Shown: in pieces, positions 23,603-34,425 of the stretch
Numbering within the stretch: the stretch's first letter is position 1
Layout of the letters: every line of letters starts with the position of its first letter
DNA from: Larix kaempferi
Lineage: Eukaryota > Streptophyta > Pinopsida > Pinales > Pinaceae
DNA length: 64,000 nt
Reading direction: 5' to 3'
NCBI GenBank assembly: GCA_027924585.1
Contig: BSBM01000261.1
Location: 2,807,501 to 2,871,500 of the forward strand
The notes under the pieces: generated by a model
What the model was told of the DNA's origin: nothing
The model's database searches: none
What the model saw: the letters and a program-made list of their open reading frames with translations, nothing else
Position numbers and translations under genes: made by a program

Positions 23603-25123
23603 TTAGGAAGAAGGCCGAGCTGCAGTAGCAGAGGCCTTCGACTTAGATGATGAAGTTGTAAATTTGGCTTGGAGATTCTTGAATTGATCCTTTAGGGAAT
23701 TATACCTCAATCTCAGGGCAGTATAGGATGTTGTTTTGGCATTAACCAAGAATTCGATGCTTTTTAATTGTGTGCGCAACATCTTATTTTCTTCATGAAG
23801 CACAGAGATTGTCTCCACATAGCTTTGATTTTGGTTTGTCAACCGTGCTATCACTTGGGTCAACTTATCCCATTTCTGTTGACTCAAAATATATTGTTCT
23901 ATATGATGTTCCAGGTCCTTTTGAGGACTCATCTCTTTTGGAAATGTCTCAATATCAATAGTCTATTCTTTGGGAACTTTGTCTTGGTTATATGCAGGAG
24001 GGATTCCAGCAACAGGGGCTTCACTCATTCTTGTGGATACATTGGCTAGTGTGAGGAGGGGTGATTCAAAGGTATGATCGTCCGACTGAATGTTTGAACA
24101 TGATGGCTGAACGACGGTCTGAATGACAGACTGGTCGACGGACTGGTCACAATTTGTTTCCCTAGGTTTAGTGGGCATTGATGAGAAAAGTGGGGGTTCC
24201 GAAGTGGGGTCACTAAGGGCCATCTCAGGAGAAGGAAATGAGTGGGCAAAGTGCATATCATCTAAGGAAATCTCATCAAACCGTACACGCTTAGTGTTTG
24301 GTTCTGCTTGGGTATGATGATGTTTTTGAGAAAGAGAAGGTTTGACAGTAGATAAATGAGAGTTCAGTATCTCAAAAACAAAACGATCCCAAGTTTTTCC
24401 TCTCTCCTCCAACTGGTGAATGATCAGAAGCTTAATAAGACAATGGTGATACAAGCTGCTAGAAGGATTAATAGTATTTTTTCTCACTTGGCTTGACATC
24501 TTTTCCAAACTCTTTAGAAAATAAAATGGGAAATTGAGGGTTTGATTGTTGACGAAATGCGCTAACAATCTAAAATGGCAAGCTTTAAAGACAGTAAACT
24601 TACCCTTGCAAGTGATTAAGTGGATGATGATGGTCAAAGGATCTAGATATTCCGGCTTGACCCATTCCCCGTGGAATCCTTTGGCACCACCAATGTGTTG
24701 AAAATCGGCTTTCAAGGAAAATTCATGAGCCTTCTATGGAAGGAAGAGATGCTTGTGCCAACGGGCACCCTCTCTAGGGTGCTTCGTAGCTAATGCGATT
24801 GACTCTTCTGTCATGGAGAAAGTGAGATGGCCAACTTTGGCCATCTTGCCATCGAATCCCTTAGCGAACAGTAACGAAATTTCATGGTCGTGGCCTTGGA
24901 GAAGGTGGAGAAACGAGCCCCAACCCGCTCGAAGGAATACCTCACAGCATTCCTTAAACTTGGGGATACGAAGGAGATCTTGGTAGCTACCAGGCTCGTA
25001 ACGGTTAGGCATTACTGATGGAGGATGAGGAATGCAAATAGATAGGTACATGGGTGCAAGAAATTGCAGAGGGCGCGGCTCAACAGGAAAGATGGACAGC
25101 GAACGGAATGGAGCGAAATTCAC
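23603..25123 (-). pseudogene. Extra ORF of E3, downstream of integrase (two stops)
   Basis: One frame of 507 codons runs from 25123 to 23603 and is broken only by stops near 24734 and 23960. The upstream codon is GTG; no in-frame ATG precedes it before a stop, so the true start may be lost or lie at an internal ATG. The N-terminal third contains PGSYQDLLRIPKFKECCEVF and GHLTFSMTEESIALATKHP, a helical globular region. The middle is rich in Ser, Pro and His. The last 109 residues look like a coiled coil (QNQSYVETISVLHEENKMLR). I recall similar N-terminal sequences as uncharacterised proteins repeated in plant genomes. It is not an envelope: no signal peptide or membrane segment is visible. Function unknown; a nucleic-acid-binding or structural role is only a guess. 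Confidence 0.75.
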
Positions 25124-26667
25124 GCAGCCATAAGTTTAAACTGAATTCCGTTTGAATGGTTGATCGATAGTAGATGAGGACTTAGCATGCTTAAGAGATC
25201 ACACTTGTCATTCAAAGATCTCAAATCAGGTGCCAGCATAGAAGTGTGCGAATTCAATGAATGCATGTTGTTATAATATATTCAACCATGTCCAAAGCCA
25301 AGCTTTGGACAGGTTGAATGTAATTCACCTAATGGGATAGATTACACATGGGATATAATGAAGATTCGATCCAAATGCTGGCAGATTGTACGATGGTTAA
25401 GACCATAGTGGTCATGCAATGATTCGTAATGATACATGAATCATTCGTTTAACGAAGACAAGATGGGTAGGGGAATGAAATCATGTATGAGATTGACATT
25501 TGATTGATCCTTGTCATCATTGGTTAATCAAAATTTCAAATATCTTGGCACGCTATTTGATATATATACAAGCTAAGGTTTGATTCAGCACTTCATTCAG
25601 AACATTGTTCATTTGCTGCATTCATCACCTCATTCGGATCGGCATTCGACCCGTCATTCAGCCTTTCATACAGACTTTTGTCTATACAATATCTTAATGT
25701 TGATGCTAACTAGAACTGATTTTGCAGGGAATTTCTGAGGCTGTTAGTGCACAGAAGATGATGTAAACTTCGCTTTCTAAAACTTTAAGTCACGTCCTTT
25801 TTGTTTGTCATTGATTAAAATAATTTTCCTTCAGCTTTTTGCATTAACCTGCAAACAGCTATCACTTTTTCAGAGATAAATAATTTTTTTCATAAACATT
25901 AGAAAGTAAAAATAGTTCTTAAGACAGTTCTAATCCTCCCCCAAACCAAAGATATGGCATGTCCTCAAGCCAACAAAGAAAAAGAGTAAAATATTCAGAT
26001 TATTTTCCCTTAAAAATTTAACGATAGCTTAAAATGTTGTGATAATTTTCGCAAGAAAATGAAATATTAACTAATAAATGTAGATGATTCAGATATGTAC
26101 ATTCATAAAAAAGAATACAACAATGCTTAAGAGGACCATATGAAGAATGATAGTAAAATTTGATGTAAAAGATGCCATAGGAAAACTAGCCATCCATGAC
26201 TCATTTTAAAGATCTCTTGTCATCCCAAGATATAGATAAGGTGCACCGTAAAGTTTGTGAGATTTTTATAGTTATGGGTCCCATTTCTAAGATAATCACA
26301 TCCTAGGTATTGTTTGAATTAGATGACGAGATCCAGTTTCAACTTACAACTATTCTCTAATGACAATATAAATAATTGGCGTAAACATGTGTTTGTATAC
26401 TTAGGTTTCTTATATATGAATCATGTGCATAGTGATGCATTAACCAAATCTCTTCTACCCGATATTGACCCGCTGCCAGCAGGCCTGTTCAGTACCCCAA
26501 CGAGTTTATCTTGGTACCATGCAAGCATAGCCCTGCTGCCAGCAGGCCTGTTCAGTACCTCGACAGGTTTACTTGCATTTATCGAGCTTCCTTGTTTAAG
26601 ATTTTACTTAGCATGGACCCACTGCCAACGAACCTGTTCAGTACCTTGGTGGGTTTGCTTCGTATAA

Positions 26668-26703
<36 letters not shown>

Positions 26704-26781
26704 TTTTTTTTTTAAGGAAGTCGGTTGGCACTAGAGTGTGCTAATCCTTCTAAACACATAATTCAAAATGTTAGCACGAAC
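25124..26781 (-). other. E3 noncoding region left of E4, with a three-copy repeat
   Basis: No gene. At 26463-26655 a unit with CTGCCAGCAGGCCTGTTCAGTACC occurs three times, about 65-85 bp apart, the last diverged. A TA microsatellite (about 26670-26697) and a T-run follow. Together with 33625-34425 this makes about 2.5 kb between integrase and the extra ORF. Confidence 0.6.
26777..26781. repeat. Target-site duplication of E4, left copy (CGAAC)
   Basis: CGAAC precedes the E4 start; AGAAC follows the E4 end at 33625-33629. One base has changed. Confidence 0.65.
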
Positions 26782-27306
26782 TATTGAGATATTGTAACTT
26801 CTAAGAATATTATATTTGTACTTTATTATTCCGGAGATGTTTCATTCCTCCGTGGAGACTCTATTGTATATCCGGAGATGTTTTATTCCTCCGTGGAGAA
26901 TGTGGTAACTTGGGTTATTAGACTTCCCTAGTGGGGTCGGCCCTGTATGAGTCATGTGGGTTAAAGGGTTATTAGACCACCCTAGAGGGGTTGGCCCAGT
27001 CAGCATTATGTTAAGTGGTGTGTTCCTCATTTAACACACACTCACTTGTGATTAGCGCATAGGTGAGAGAGAGATATTCTATGTAGGAGAAGTAGCTCAT
27101 GTTTGGGGATTACATATTTGTATTTGTTCATCTATATTGAGGAAGCTTTGCTGGGTTTTCTACCCCATGAGGGTTTCCCATGATAAATCTGTGTCTCTTG
27201 TGTTTATGTTGTGCTTGTTGTTCCTTTAGTGATCTTGTATATGCTATTGTTGTGAAATGAAATGTAATGTTGATATTTTTCTATCTTAGCATATTAAATC
27301 TTAAGA
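26782..27306 (+). repeat. 5' LTR of E4 (525 bp, promoter segment deleted)
   Basis: It matches 33033-33624 but lacks about 67 bp that include the TATAAATAG box present in the other two copies. The gap falls at about 27016. I count roughly 4% substitutions against the 3' LTR. Confidence 0.85.
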
Positions 27307-27319
27307 TGGTATCAGAGCT
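27307..27319 (+). promoter_or_regulatory. Primer-binding site of E4 (initiator tRNA-Met)
   Basis: TGGTATCAGAGCT directly abuts the LTR end, the standard plant copia primer site. Confidence 0.9.
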
Positions 27320-29655
27320 ATCCTAAAGGAAGGCAATGCATGGCACTTATGACACTTGTCTCACTTGCGACAATTTGCAAGTTAGGGTTTTGTATAGCAA
27401 AAACCAGTCATCATGGCACTTTCGCTATAAATCCATTTTGGAAAAGGTTCAGGATCTGAAAATTCTACAGTTCGTAGATAACACCCCCCTATACCTTGTG
27501 TCCAAAGGAAAACCTCAGATTCGTTGTACTTTGTGATTTATGATCCGTACAAGTTAGGGTTTCTGCCAATTCCAGATCTCAGTCATAAACTGGTGACCTG
27601 CGAAAAAAGGTCATATCTTAGGCTAGGAATATCCAAATGCAATTTAGTAAAAAGTGACAGGTAGGGAACGGACTGTAGTTTCACAGGTCCACTTTTCAGA
27701 GGCCGAAGATGAAACAGTGACATGTGGCGCTCTGTACAAGTTCGCTATACTATTTCATCCCATAAACAGGTCACATTGCGACATTTGGCATAAATCTCTC
27801 TCAGAAAATCCATTTGAGGTCAGACCTGTGGGGTTGGAAATATGGCAGGTCATTCTATCACAGGCCAAAGTTTCAGACCCTGCAGATCCACAATTTTAGA
27901 GTTGTATGAGAAAAAATGCGGCCCATCTAAAATGGCTAAACGGAGGAAATCTAAGATGGGGAGGAAGAAGCTCTCACTTAAGGTTTTCAGTTATCAGGTC
28001 TGGAAGGACCTGATACAATATTGGAGACACCTGATACAACATTGGAATATTTGATAATGGATTTGGAATCGATTCATCATAGATATTGATCCTCCATCAA
28101 AATGTTGTGGGAGGAAGGAGATTGAAGATTAGGGTTTCCAATTAAGAAGAAACCCTAGCAAAGTTGGAGACTCATAGGGAAGCGATGAAGAAGGTTTAAA
28201 TGGTGCTGATATCCTATCATCCTAGCACCATGAACATACATAATATGTTTACAAGTGATCTACCTTGGATGGTTAGGGTTTTACCCTTATAGAGAAGACT
28301 ACTCGACAGGTATGAGTTGAGAAGACACAGGTATGTTTTGAAATCTGATTCTTGATTAAGTTCATAATATGTTTGTCTTCATGCTATTGAGGATAGTACA
28401 ATTATGATTGTTTGATAATGAATGCATGTGAAGTGATTGAAGACATTCATTGAATAGGTTTATGACACTTATGATTGTACTAATGCACTTGTGGTGTTGC
28501 ATGAGGATGATGTTGTCTGCTAACAAGATACAGGTGCATCAAGAAAGACAAATCAAGTTCTATGACCATGATGACATAAAGATAAAGACTCATCCATAGT
28601 ATTTGACCACATAAAAGCTCTACTTATGAGGTATGTCTGACTTTGTTCTACTATGCTTAACTTATGAGACATGCAGGTTCTAGCACAAGGTCTCTAAATC
28701 ATTGAAGAGAACAAAGAAGATATTGTTTGGGTATGTTAAGACATAACCAAGCATGATAATCCAGGTACATTTTTAGAATCCTACTTTGTGTTAGGATCTT
28801 AGGTAAGTATACCTATGTATGAAATGATCATGACCATACATACTTAAGATTATTTAGAATCATAATGTTTTGATGGTATTGAGACTATACTAATGAATGT
28901 ATGATTATGTATGAGATCATGAGGATGACACTAGTGCACACTTAAGCATGCATAGTGGTACAAAATGAATAGAAGTTCAAAGGCATATAGAGATCAAGCG
29001 GGAGGAAACCACACAAACATAAAATATAAGTATTTGAGTTGTTAATTGAATCTCCGAATAGTTAATGATATTGCTCGTAATAGTTGTATGCATATTTGTA
29101 TTCCTAGAATATATCATGCATAGTATAGCATTGAACAGTATACTACTAATATGCATATGATGGGTAAGTTGGACAAACATTCCATTGTTGCTTGTCTAGA
29201 ATGAAACCTCTTTGTTGACATGCTGAGAGTTGTGCACGCTCTTGATAGTATGTTCTGGTAGAGATGGAAGGAATCTAGATAACCACTGTATGCATACAAG
29301 ATATGGAAAAGTGTTGTGCCAAAGTATTGGTCAAGATAGTTGCAAGACTATGTGAATCATATCAATATGCATAATAGGTTATCATTGAAATGTCAACATG
29401 ATTTGATGATTATGAAGTATTACTAATCATGTAATTAACTTTTATTTGTAGGAAAGATCATGAAGAATGATGAACACTGAACAAGTGATGTATGTTCAAC
29501 AAGAAGACTTACAAATCAAACATACTATAGAAGGCTCGTGGCTAGAAGATTCTCTTAGAAAGAGGAAGAGGATCATGACGAGATGTTTGCTCCAAGTGGC
29601 TAGATAAGACCATTCTCTTAATGGTGTAATTGAAGAAGAAGTGTGAATCAAGAAA
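27320..29655 (+). other. E4 5' internal region without recognised genes
   Basis: This is where gag, protease, integrase and most of RT should be. The short frames (for example 27336-28054) show no domain I recognise. The region is either an unrelated filler or a highly decayed leader. Confidence 0.55.
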
Positions 29656-30041
29656 ACTCCCATGGATTCCAACTTGAAGTTGTTAGATGATGACTCATCA
29701 GAGTTAGTGGATGTGACTCTGTATGAACAGATTATTGGGTCATTGATGTATCTGACGAATACCAGGCTAGATATATGCTTTGCTATGAACACCTTGATTT
29801 ATTATCTAGTGGAACCTAGGCATGTTCACTTGATATCTGCAAAGCATGTGATGCGGTACGTAAAGGGTACGATAGACTTTGGTCCATGTTATCTTGGAGA
29901 TCATGACTTCAGATTGTATGGCTACACAGATGCTAATTGGGTAGGAAGTGTATCAGACAGGAAGAACACATTGGGTGGATGTTATTGTCTGGGATCTGCC
30001 ATGATCTCGTGGTTTAGCAGGAAGCAGTCTAATGTGGCTCT

Positions 30042-30649
30042 TGTTGAGATATTGTAACTTCTAAGAATATTATATTTGTACTTTATTATTCTGGAGATGT
30101 TTCATTCCTCCGTGAAGATCTTATTGTATATCCAGAGATGTTTATTCCTTCGTTGGAATGTGGTAACTTGGGTTATTAGACTTCCCTAGTGGGGGTCGGC
30201 CCTGTATGTGTTATGTGGGTCAAAGGGTTGTTAGACCACCCTAGTGGGGTCGTCCCAGTCAGTTGTAGTGGGGTGTTTAACCTAGTGGTAAAGTTGGGGC
30301 CAACCTAGTTAATATAAAGTACAAGTCGGAGATGTGTATAAATAGAGGAGGTGTGTTCTTCGTTATACACACACTTCTATCACTCAGAATGTAGCGCACT
30401 TGTGGAGGAGAGGTCTGCTATGGTGGAGGAGGAACTCATGTCTTTGGTTTACATATTTGTATTTGCTGATCATCTATATTGAGGAAGCTTTGCTGGGTTT
30501 TCTACCCCATGAGGGTTTCCCAGGATAAATCTGTGTCTCTTGTGTTTATGCTGTGCTTGTTGTTTCTTCAGTGATCCTATATATGCTATTGTTGTGAAAT
30601 GAAATGCAATGCTGATATTTTTTCTGTCTTAGCATATTGAATCTTAATA
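30042..30649 (+). mobile_element. Solo LTR of the E4 family inside E4 RNase H
   Basis: It is 608 bp, starts TGTTGAGATATTG and ends CTTAATA. It is flanked by a perfect GCTCT duplication (30037-30041 and 30650-30654). It represents a later insertion of a relative that then lost its interior by LTR-LTR recombination. It keeps a TATA box at 30337-30345. Confidence 0.88.
30337..30345 (+). promoter_or_regulatory. TATA box of the E4-family solo LTR
   Basis: TATAAATAG matches 33318-33326 of the E4 3' LTR in position and context. The E4 5' LTR has lost this segment. Confidence 0.7.
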
Positions 30650-31017
30650 GCTCTCAACACAGCTGAAGTAGAATATATATAGTTGCTTGCTCTGCTAGTT
30701 GTGAAGCAATATGGCTTCAGAAGTTGTTATCAGGTTTGTTTGACTTAGAGATGGACCCCACTGTGATCATGTGTGACAACCAGAGTTGTATCAATATGAA
30801 AGAGAATCCAGTGTTTCATGATAAGTCAAAGCACATAGAGATCCGATATTTCTATATATAGGATATGGTGCAGAAAGGAGCTATAAAGCTCAAGTATGTG
30901 AGCACTGACGAACAAGTTACTGATGTGTTGACCAAACCTCTGTCTCAAGTAAAGTTTGAGTATTTCCGAGACAAGCTTGGTGTAGTTTAGAAGGACCCTC
31001 CTCCAAAGGGGGAGTGA

Positions 31018-31206
31018 TATGGTCGAGGATGATATTTGGATACTGGTATCGATGATGAGATTTCCTATATCGACGGTAAGGTCGATGATGTGGATACTTG
31101 TATCGATGATGTGGATACTTGTATCGATGATGAGGTTACCTGTTCCAATGATGAGGTCGATGATGAGGTTGTCGGTTACGACGATGAGGTCAATGCATGG
31201 TCCTTA
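31018..31206 (+). repeat. GATGAT-rich 24-bp repeat block in E4
   Basis: Imperfect units such as GATGTGGATACTTGTATC recur about five times. Two overlapping open frames exist only because the unit length is divisible by three. Confidence 0.6.
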
Positions 31207-31804
31207 GACTTTGTCTAAGTGGACGAGGAGGGATTGTATCATCCCTGGACTTTGGTCCTTGAATTGATCCATAAACATATGTCTCCGAGAAGTGGTCCCT
31301 AGTGGACGAGAGGGATTATATCATCCCTGGACTTCGATCCCTGAATTGATCTGTAGACTCTTGTCTTTGAGAAAGATGTTGGTGAATGGTGTAATGTGCG
31401 CTCCTGGACTACTCAGCATAGCAGTAGGTGATCATTCACAAAACCTGTAATGATGTAATGTTCGCTCCTGGATTATCAGGTGATCATTCACAGGTTGTAA
31501 ATCCTATATTTGATCTAGGTCACACCCCAGTTGAAATAGTACTGGCTCTATGGTTGTAAATCCTAGATCTGATCTAGGTCACACCCCAGTTGAAATAGTA
31601 CTGGCTCTGTGGTTGACTGGAATGATGTAATGTTCGCTCCTAGACTGCTTAGTGTAGCAGTAGGTGATCATTCGCAGGTCCTGTAATGATGTAATGTTCG
31701 CTCCTGGACTGCTCAGTGCAATAGCAGGTGATCATTCACAAGTGGTAAAATCCTAGATTTAATCTAGGTCACATCCAATATGAAAAAGGACTGGCACTGT
31801 GGTC
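31207..31804 (+). repeat. Mixed repeat block in E4 (about 55-60 bp units)
   Basis: Three unit types alternate: one with GTAATGTTCGCTCCTGGA and TAGGTGATCATTCACA (at least four copies), one with GATCTAGGTCACACCCCAG (three copies near 31515, 31575 and 31765), and one with GGGATTATATCATCCCTGGA (two copies). Confidence 0.65.
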
Positions 31805-32084
31805 GGGATTGCATCATCCCTAGACATGAGAGGTGTCTTAAAGTGATAAGGATTGATCATCCTATAAGTAGATCGGGATTGCATCATCCCTAGACATGCG
31901 AGGTGTCTTAAAGTGATAAGGATTGATCATCGTATAAGTAGATCGGGAATGCATCGTCCCTAGACATGAGAGGTGTCTTAAAGTGAGAAGGAGTGATCAT
32001 CCTGTAATCATATTGGGATTGCATCGTCCCTAGACATGAGAGGTGTCTTAAAGTGAGAAGGAGTGATCATCCTGCAAGCAGATC
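31805..32084 (+). repeat. 70-bp tandem array in E4, four units
   Basis: The unit start GGGAT or GGGAA recurs at 31805, 31875, 31945 and 32015, exactly 70 bp apart; 32085 starts the next array. Each unit has two dyads: GGGAT-TGCATC-ATCCC and AGGAT-TGATC-ATCCT. Confidence 0.85.
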
Positions 32085-32580
32085 GGGACTGCATCATCCC
32101 TGAACATTTGGTTCAAATGTACATGATAAGACTGCATCGTCCCTGAACGCTTGGTTCAAAATGTACATGATAGGACTGCATCGTCCCTAAACGCTTGGTT
32201 CAAAATGTACGTGATATGACTACATCATCCCTAAACGCTTGGTTCAAAATGTACGTGATAGAACTGCATCGTCCTTGAACGTTTGGTTCAAAATGTACGT
32301 GATAGGACTGCATCGTCCCTGAACGCTTGGTTCAAAATGTACATGATAGGACTGCATCGTCCCTGAAAGTTTGGTTTAAAATGTACGTGATAGGACTGCA
32401 TCGTCCCTAAACGTTTGGTTCGAAATGTACGTGATAGGACTGCATCGTACCTGAACGCTTGGTTCAAAATGTACGTGATGGGACTGCATCGTCCCTGAAC
32501 GTTTGGTTCAAAATGTACGTGATAGGACTGCATCGTCCCTGAACGTTTAGTTCAAAATGCACCTGATAGGATTGTATCAG
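32085..32580 (+). repeat. 43-44 bp tandem array in E4, eleven units plus a partial
   Basis: Units carry GGACTGCATCGTCCCTGAAC followed by a TTTGGTTCAAAATGTAC part. The dyad GGGAC-TGCATC-GTCCC replaces GGGAT...ATCCC of the neighbouring 70-bp array, so both arms have changed together. There are no unique spacers. Confidence 0.88.
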
Positions 32581-32659
32581 CCTTGGACTTATGTCCTAAA
32601 GTGAGTGGGATTGATCATCCTGTAATTGGATCATGTGTATTGCAAAGTATGCTGCTATG

Positions 32660-32815
32660 ATGATGTTGTTGATCGAGAGATCCAGATGTTGATGCTGTTG
32701 ATCGAGAGGATCCAGATGTTGATGCTGTTGATCGAGAGGATCCAGATGTTGATGTTATTGATCGAGACGATCCAGATGTTGATGATGTTGATCGAGAGAT
32801 CCAAATGATGATGTT
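32660..32815 (+). repeat. 30-bp tandem array in E4, about five units
   Basis: The unit GTTGATCGAGAGGATCCAGA plus ATGTTGATGCT repeats with small changes. Confidence 0.75.
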
Positions 32816-33023
32816 ACTGTAGTTGTTCGAGTGCTATTGAATATGAAGACTCAGTACTGAACATGTTGATGTTCCAGTATTGAAGATCTTGAAGATGTTC
32901 CAATAACTATTTGAGTTACTCATGATGTATGAAGAAAGCTTCCAATGATTTATATATGTATCATGTATCATGTAGTTGATGACTCCTTGCTCCTGCAGAT
33001 GTTGTTATAATATCCTTCTCATT

Positions 33024-33032
33024 AAGGGGGAG
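33024..33032 (+). promoter_or_regulatory. Polypurine tract of E4
   Basis: AAGGGGGAG lies directly before the 3' LTR start. The 200 bp before it (32816-33020) show nothing else. Confidence 0.8.
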
Positions 33033-33624
33033 TGTTGAGATATTGTAACTTCTAATAATATTATATTTGTACTTTATTATTCCGGAGATGTTTCATTCCT
33101 CCATGGAGACTCTATTGTATATCCGGAGATGTTTTATTCATCCATGGAGAATGTGGTAACTTGGGTTATTAGACTTCCCTAGTGGGGTCGGCCCTGTATG
33201 AGTCATGTGGATTAAAGGGTTATTAGACCACCCTAGAGGGGTCAGCCCTGTCAACATTATGTTAAGTGGTTAAGATGGGGCCGACCTAGCTAAGATTAAA
33301 AGAGAAGTGAAGTTGTGTATAAATAGAGGAGGTGTGTTCCTCATTTAACACACACACTCACTTGTGATTAGCACATAGGTGAGAGAGAGATCTGCTATGG
33401 AGGAGAAGTAGCTCATGTTTGGGGATTACATCTTTGTATTTGCTGGTCATCTATATTGAGGAAGCTTTGCTGGGTTTTCTACCCCATGAGGGTTTCCCAG
33501 GATAAATCTGTGTCTCTTGTGTTTATGTTGTGCTTGTTGTTCTTTCAGTGATCTTGTATATGCTATTGTTGTGAAATGGAATGTAATGCTAATATTTTCT
33601 GTCTTAGCATATTAAATCTTAACA
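33033..33624 (+). repeat. 3' LTR of E4 (592 bp)
   Basis: It starts TGTTGAGATATTG and ends CTTAACA. A TATA box TATAAATAG lies at 33318-33326. It is the most complete of the three copies. Confidence 0.9.
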
Positions 33625-34425
33625 AGAACCTTATGAGCAACTTTACTTATAATGGCCCAAATTAAAGATTATGTCAAAAGATAATAACCTAAAGCTATTC
33701 TTTGACCTTTATCTATCTTTTCCATAAGAGATCAGTAATGTTCCCCACAAAAATAAAAAATATCACTCGCTTTTAAGCTACCTTTGAAAGATGCTTTAAG
33801 AGATAAGTTTTAATAATGAGTCTAGGATAAGCTAATGATCCATAGGTGTAAGATATAGCTTTTTGGAGATCATAGTGATTTAAAGTTGGTCTTTCAAGAA
33901 ACTGTTCTAATGATAAATCAGAAATGTGCATTTCTGAATCAAATACCATATTCAAAATCATAAAAGAAATGGTTTAAAATGTCATAAAGAACACTTTATC
34001 TTTCGCTAAGAATTTACAATTTCAAACAATAATTGAAAGAGAAGGGGTTAGGATGTATTATTTTTTTTTTTTTTTTAAAGCACTTCCTTTTTTCAAATAA
34101 TATTGCATGAGCGGATAAGGTTCTTGTGATTAAGCTGCAAAAACATTTGTTAGATGATTTTGATTTATTCAAAACAAAAGCATATGTACACGGAAAAAGT
34201 CATATGAAATAAAAGGGAAAAGAGTTTTCCTGTTCAATCGAAAAAATTTCATAGGCTGATCATACAAATGAATTTCCTGTATAAATACAATCAGCTTGTT
34301 AGAAATGACTCTTTATTTATTAAAAAGAACAAAAATATATTTACATATATACAAATGAAGATAACCCTTAAAATTCAAGGACTAGGAGAAGGAGAAATAA
34401 CTTCCTCTTCTACTAGCTCCATTTC
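33625..34425 (-). other. E3 noncoding region right of E4
   Basis: AT-rich, with a T-run at about 34061-34076. No gene. It continues E3 sequence from 26781 across the E4 insertion. Confidence 0.6.

Larger units (their letters stand above)
29662..31017 (+). pseudogene. E4 copia RT C-terminus and RNase H, split by a solo LTR
   Basis: 29662-30036 encodes the end of RT (YEQIIGSLMYLTNTRLDICF) and the start of RNase H (YTDANWVGSVSDRKNTLGG). After the solo LTR (30042-30649) the same protein resumes at 30655: NTAEVEYI, then CDNQSCINMKENPVFHDKSK and DEQVTDVLTKPLSQ. Joining the two parts over one copy of GCTCT keeps the reading frame. The catalytic YVDD part of RT is absent. Stops occur after NTAEVEYI and near RYFYI, so it is dead apart from the insertion. 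The sequence ends at GGGGGAG near 31010, which resembles a polypurine tract and may be the ancestral end of the coding region. Confidence 0.85.
26782..33624 (+). mobile_element. E4: defective Ty1/copia retrotransposon inside E3
   Basis: It is bounded by LTRs 26782-27306 and 33033-33624, with a tRNA-Met PBS, a polypurine tract and a five-base duplication (C/A)GAAC. The interior lacks gag, protease, integrase and most of RT. It keeps the RT C-terminus and RNase H, split by a solo LTR of the same family. Between RNase H and the 3' LTR are about 2 kb of tandem repeats. Copy A has the LTR start changed from TG to TA. Confidence 0.85.

Noticed and set aside
23963-24715. Envelope-like protein in E3
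   Set aside because: The reading frame has no signal peptide, membrane segment or cleavage site; I kept it as an unknown extra ORF.
31018-31218. Two repetitive acidic or methionine-rich short proteins
   Set aside because: They are open only because the repeat unit length is a multiple of three; the unit continues outside the frames.
32288-32533. 81-codon repetitive protein on the minus strand
   Set aside because: It is a chance translation of the 43-44 bp array.
31805-32580. CRISPR-like array
   Set aside because: Units are contiguous and there are no unique spacers. The context is a plant retrotransposon.
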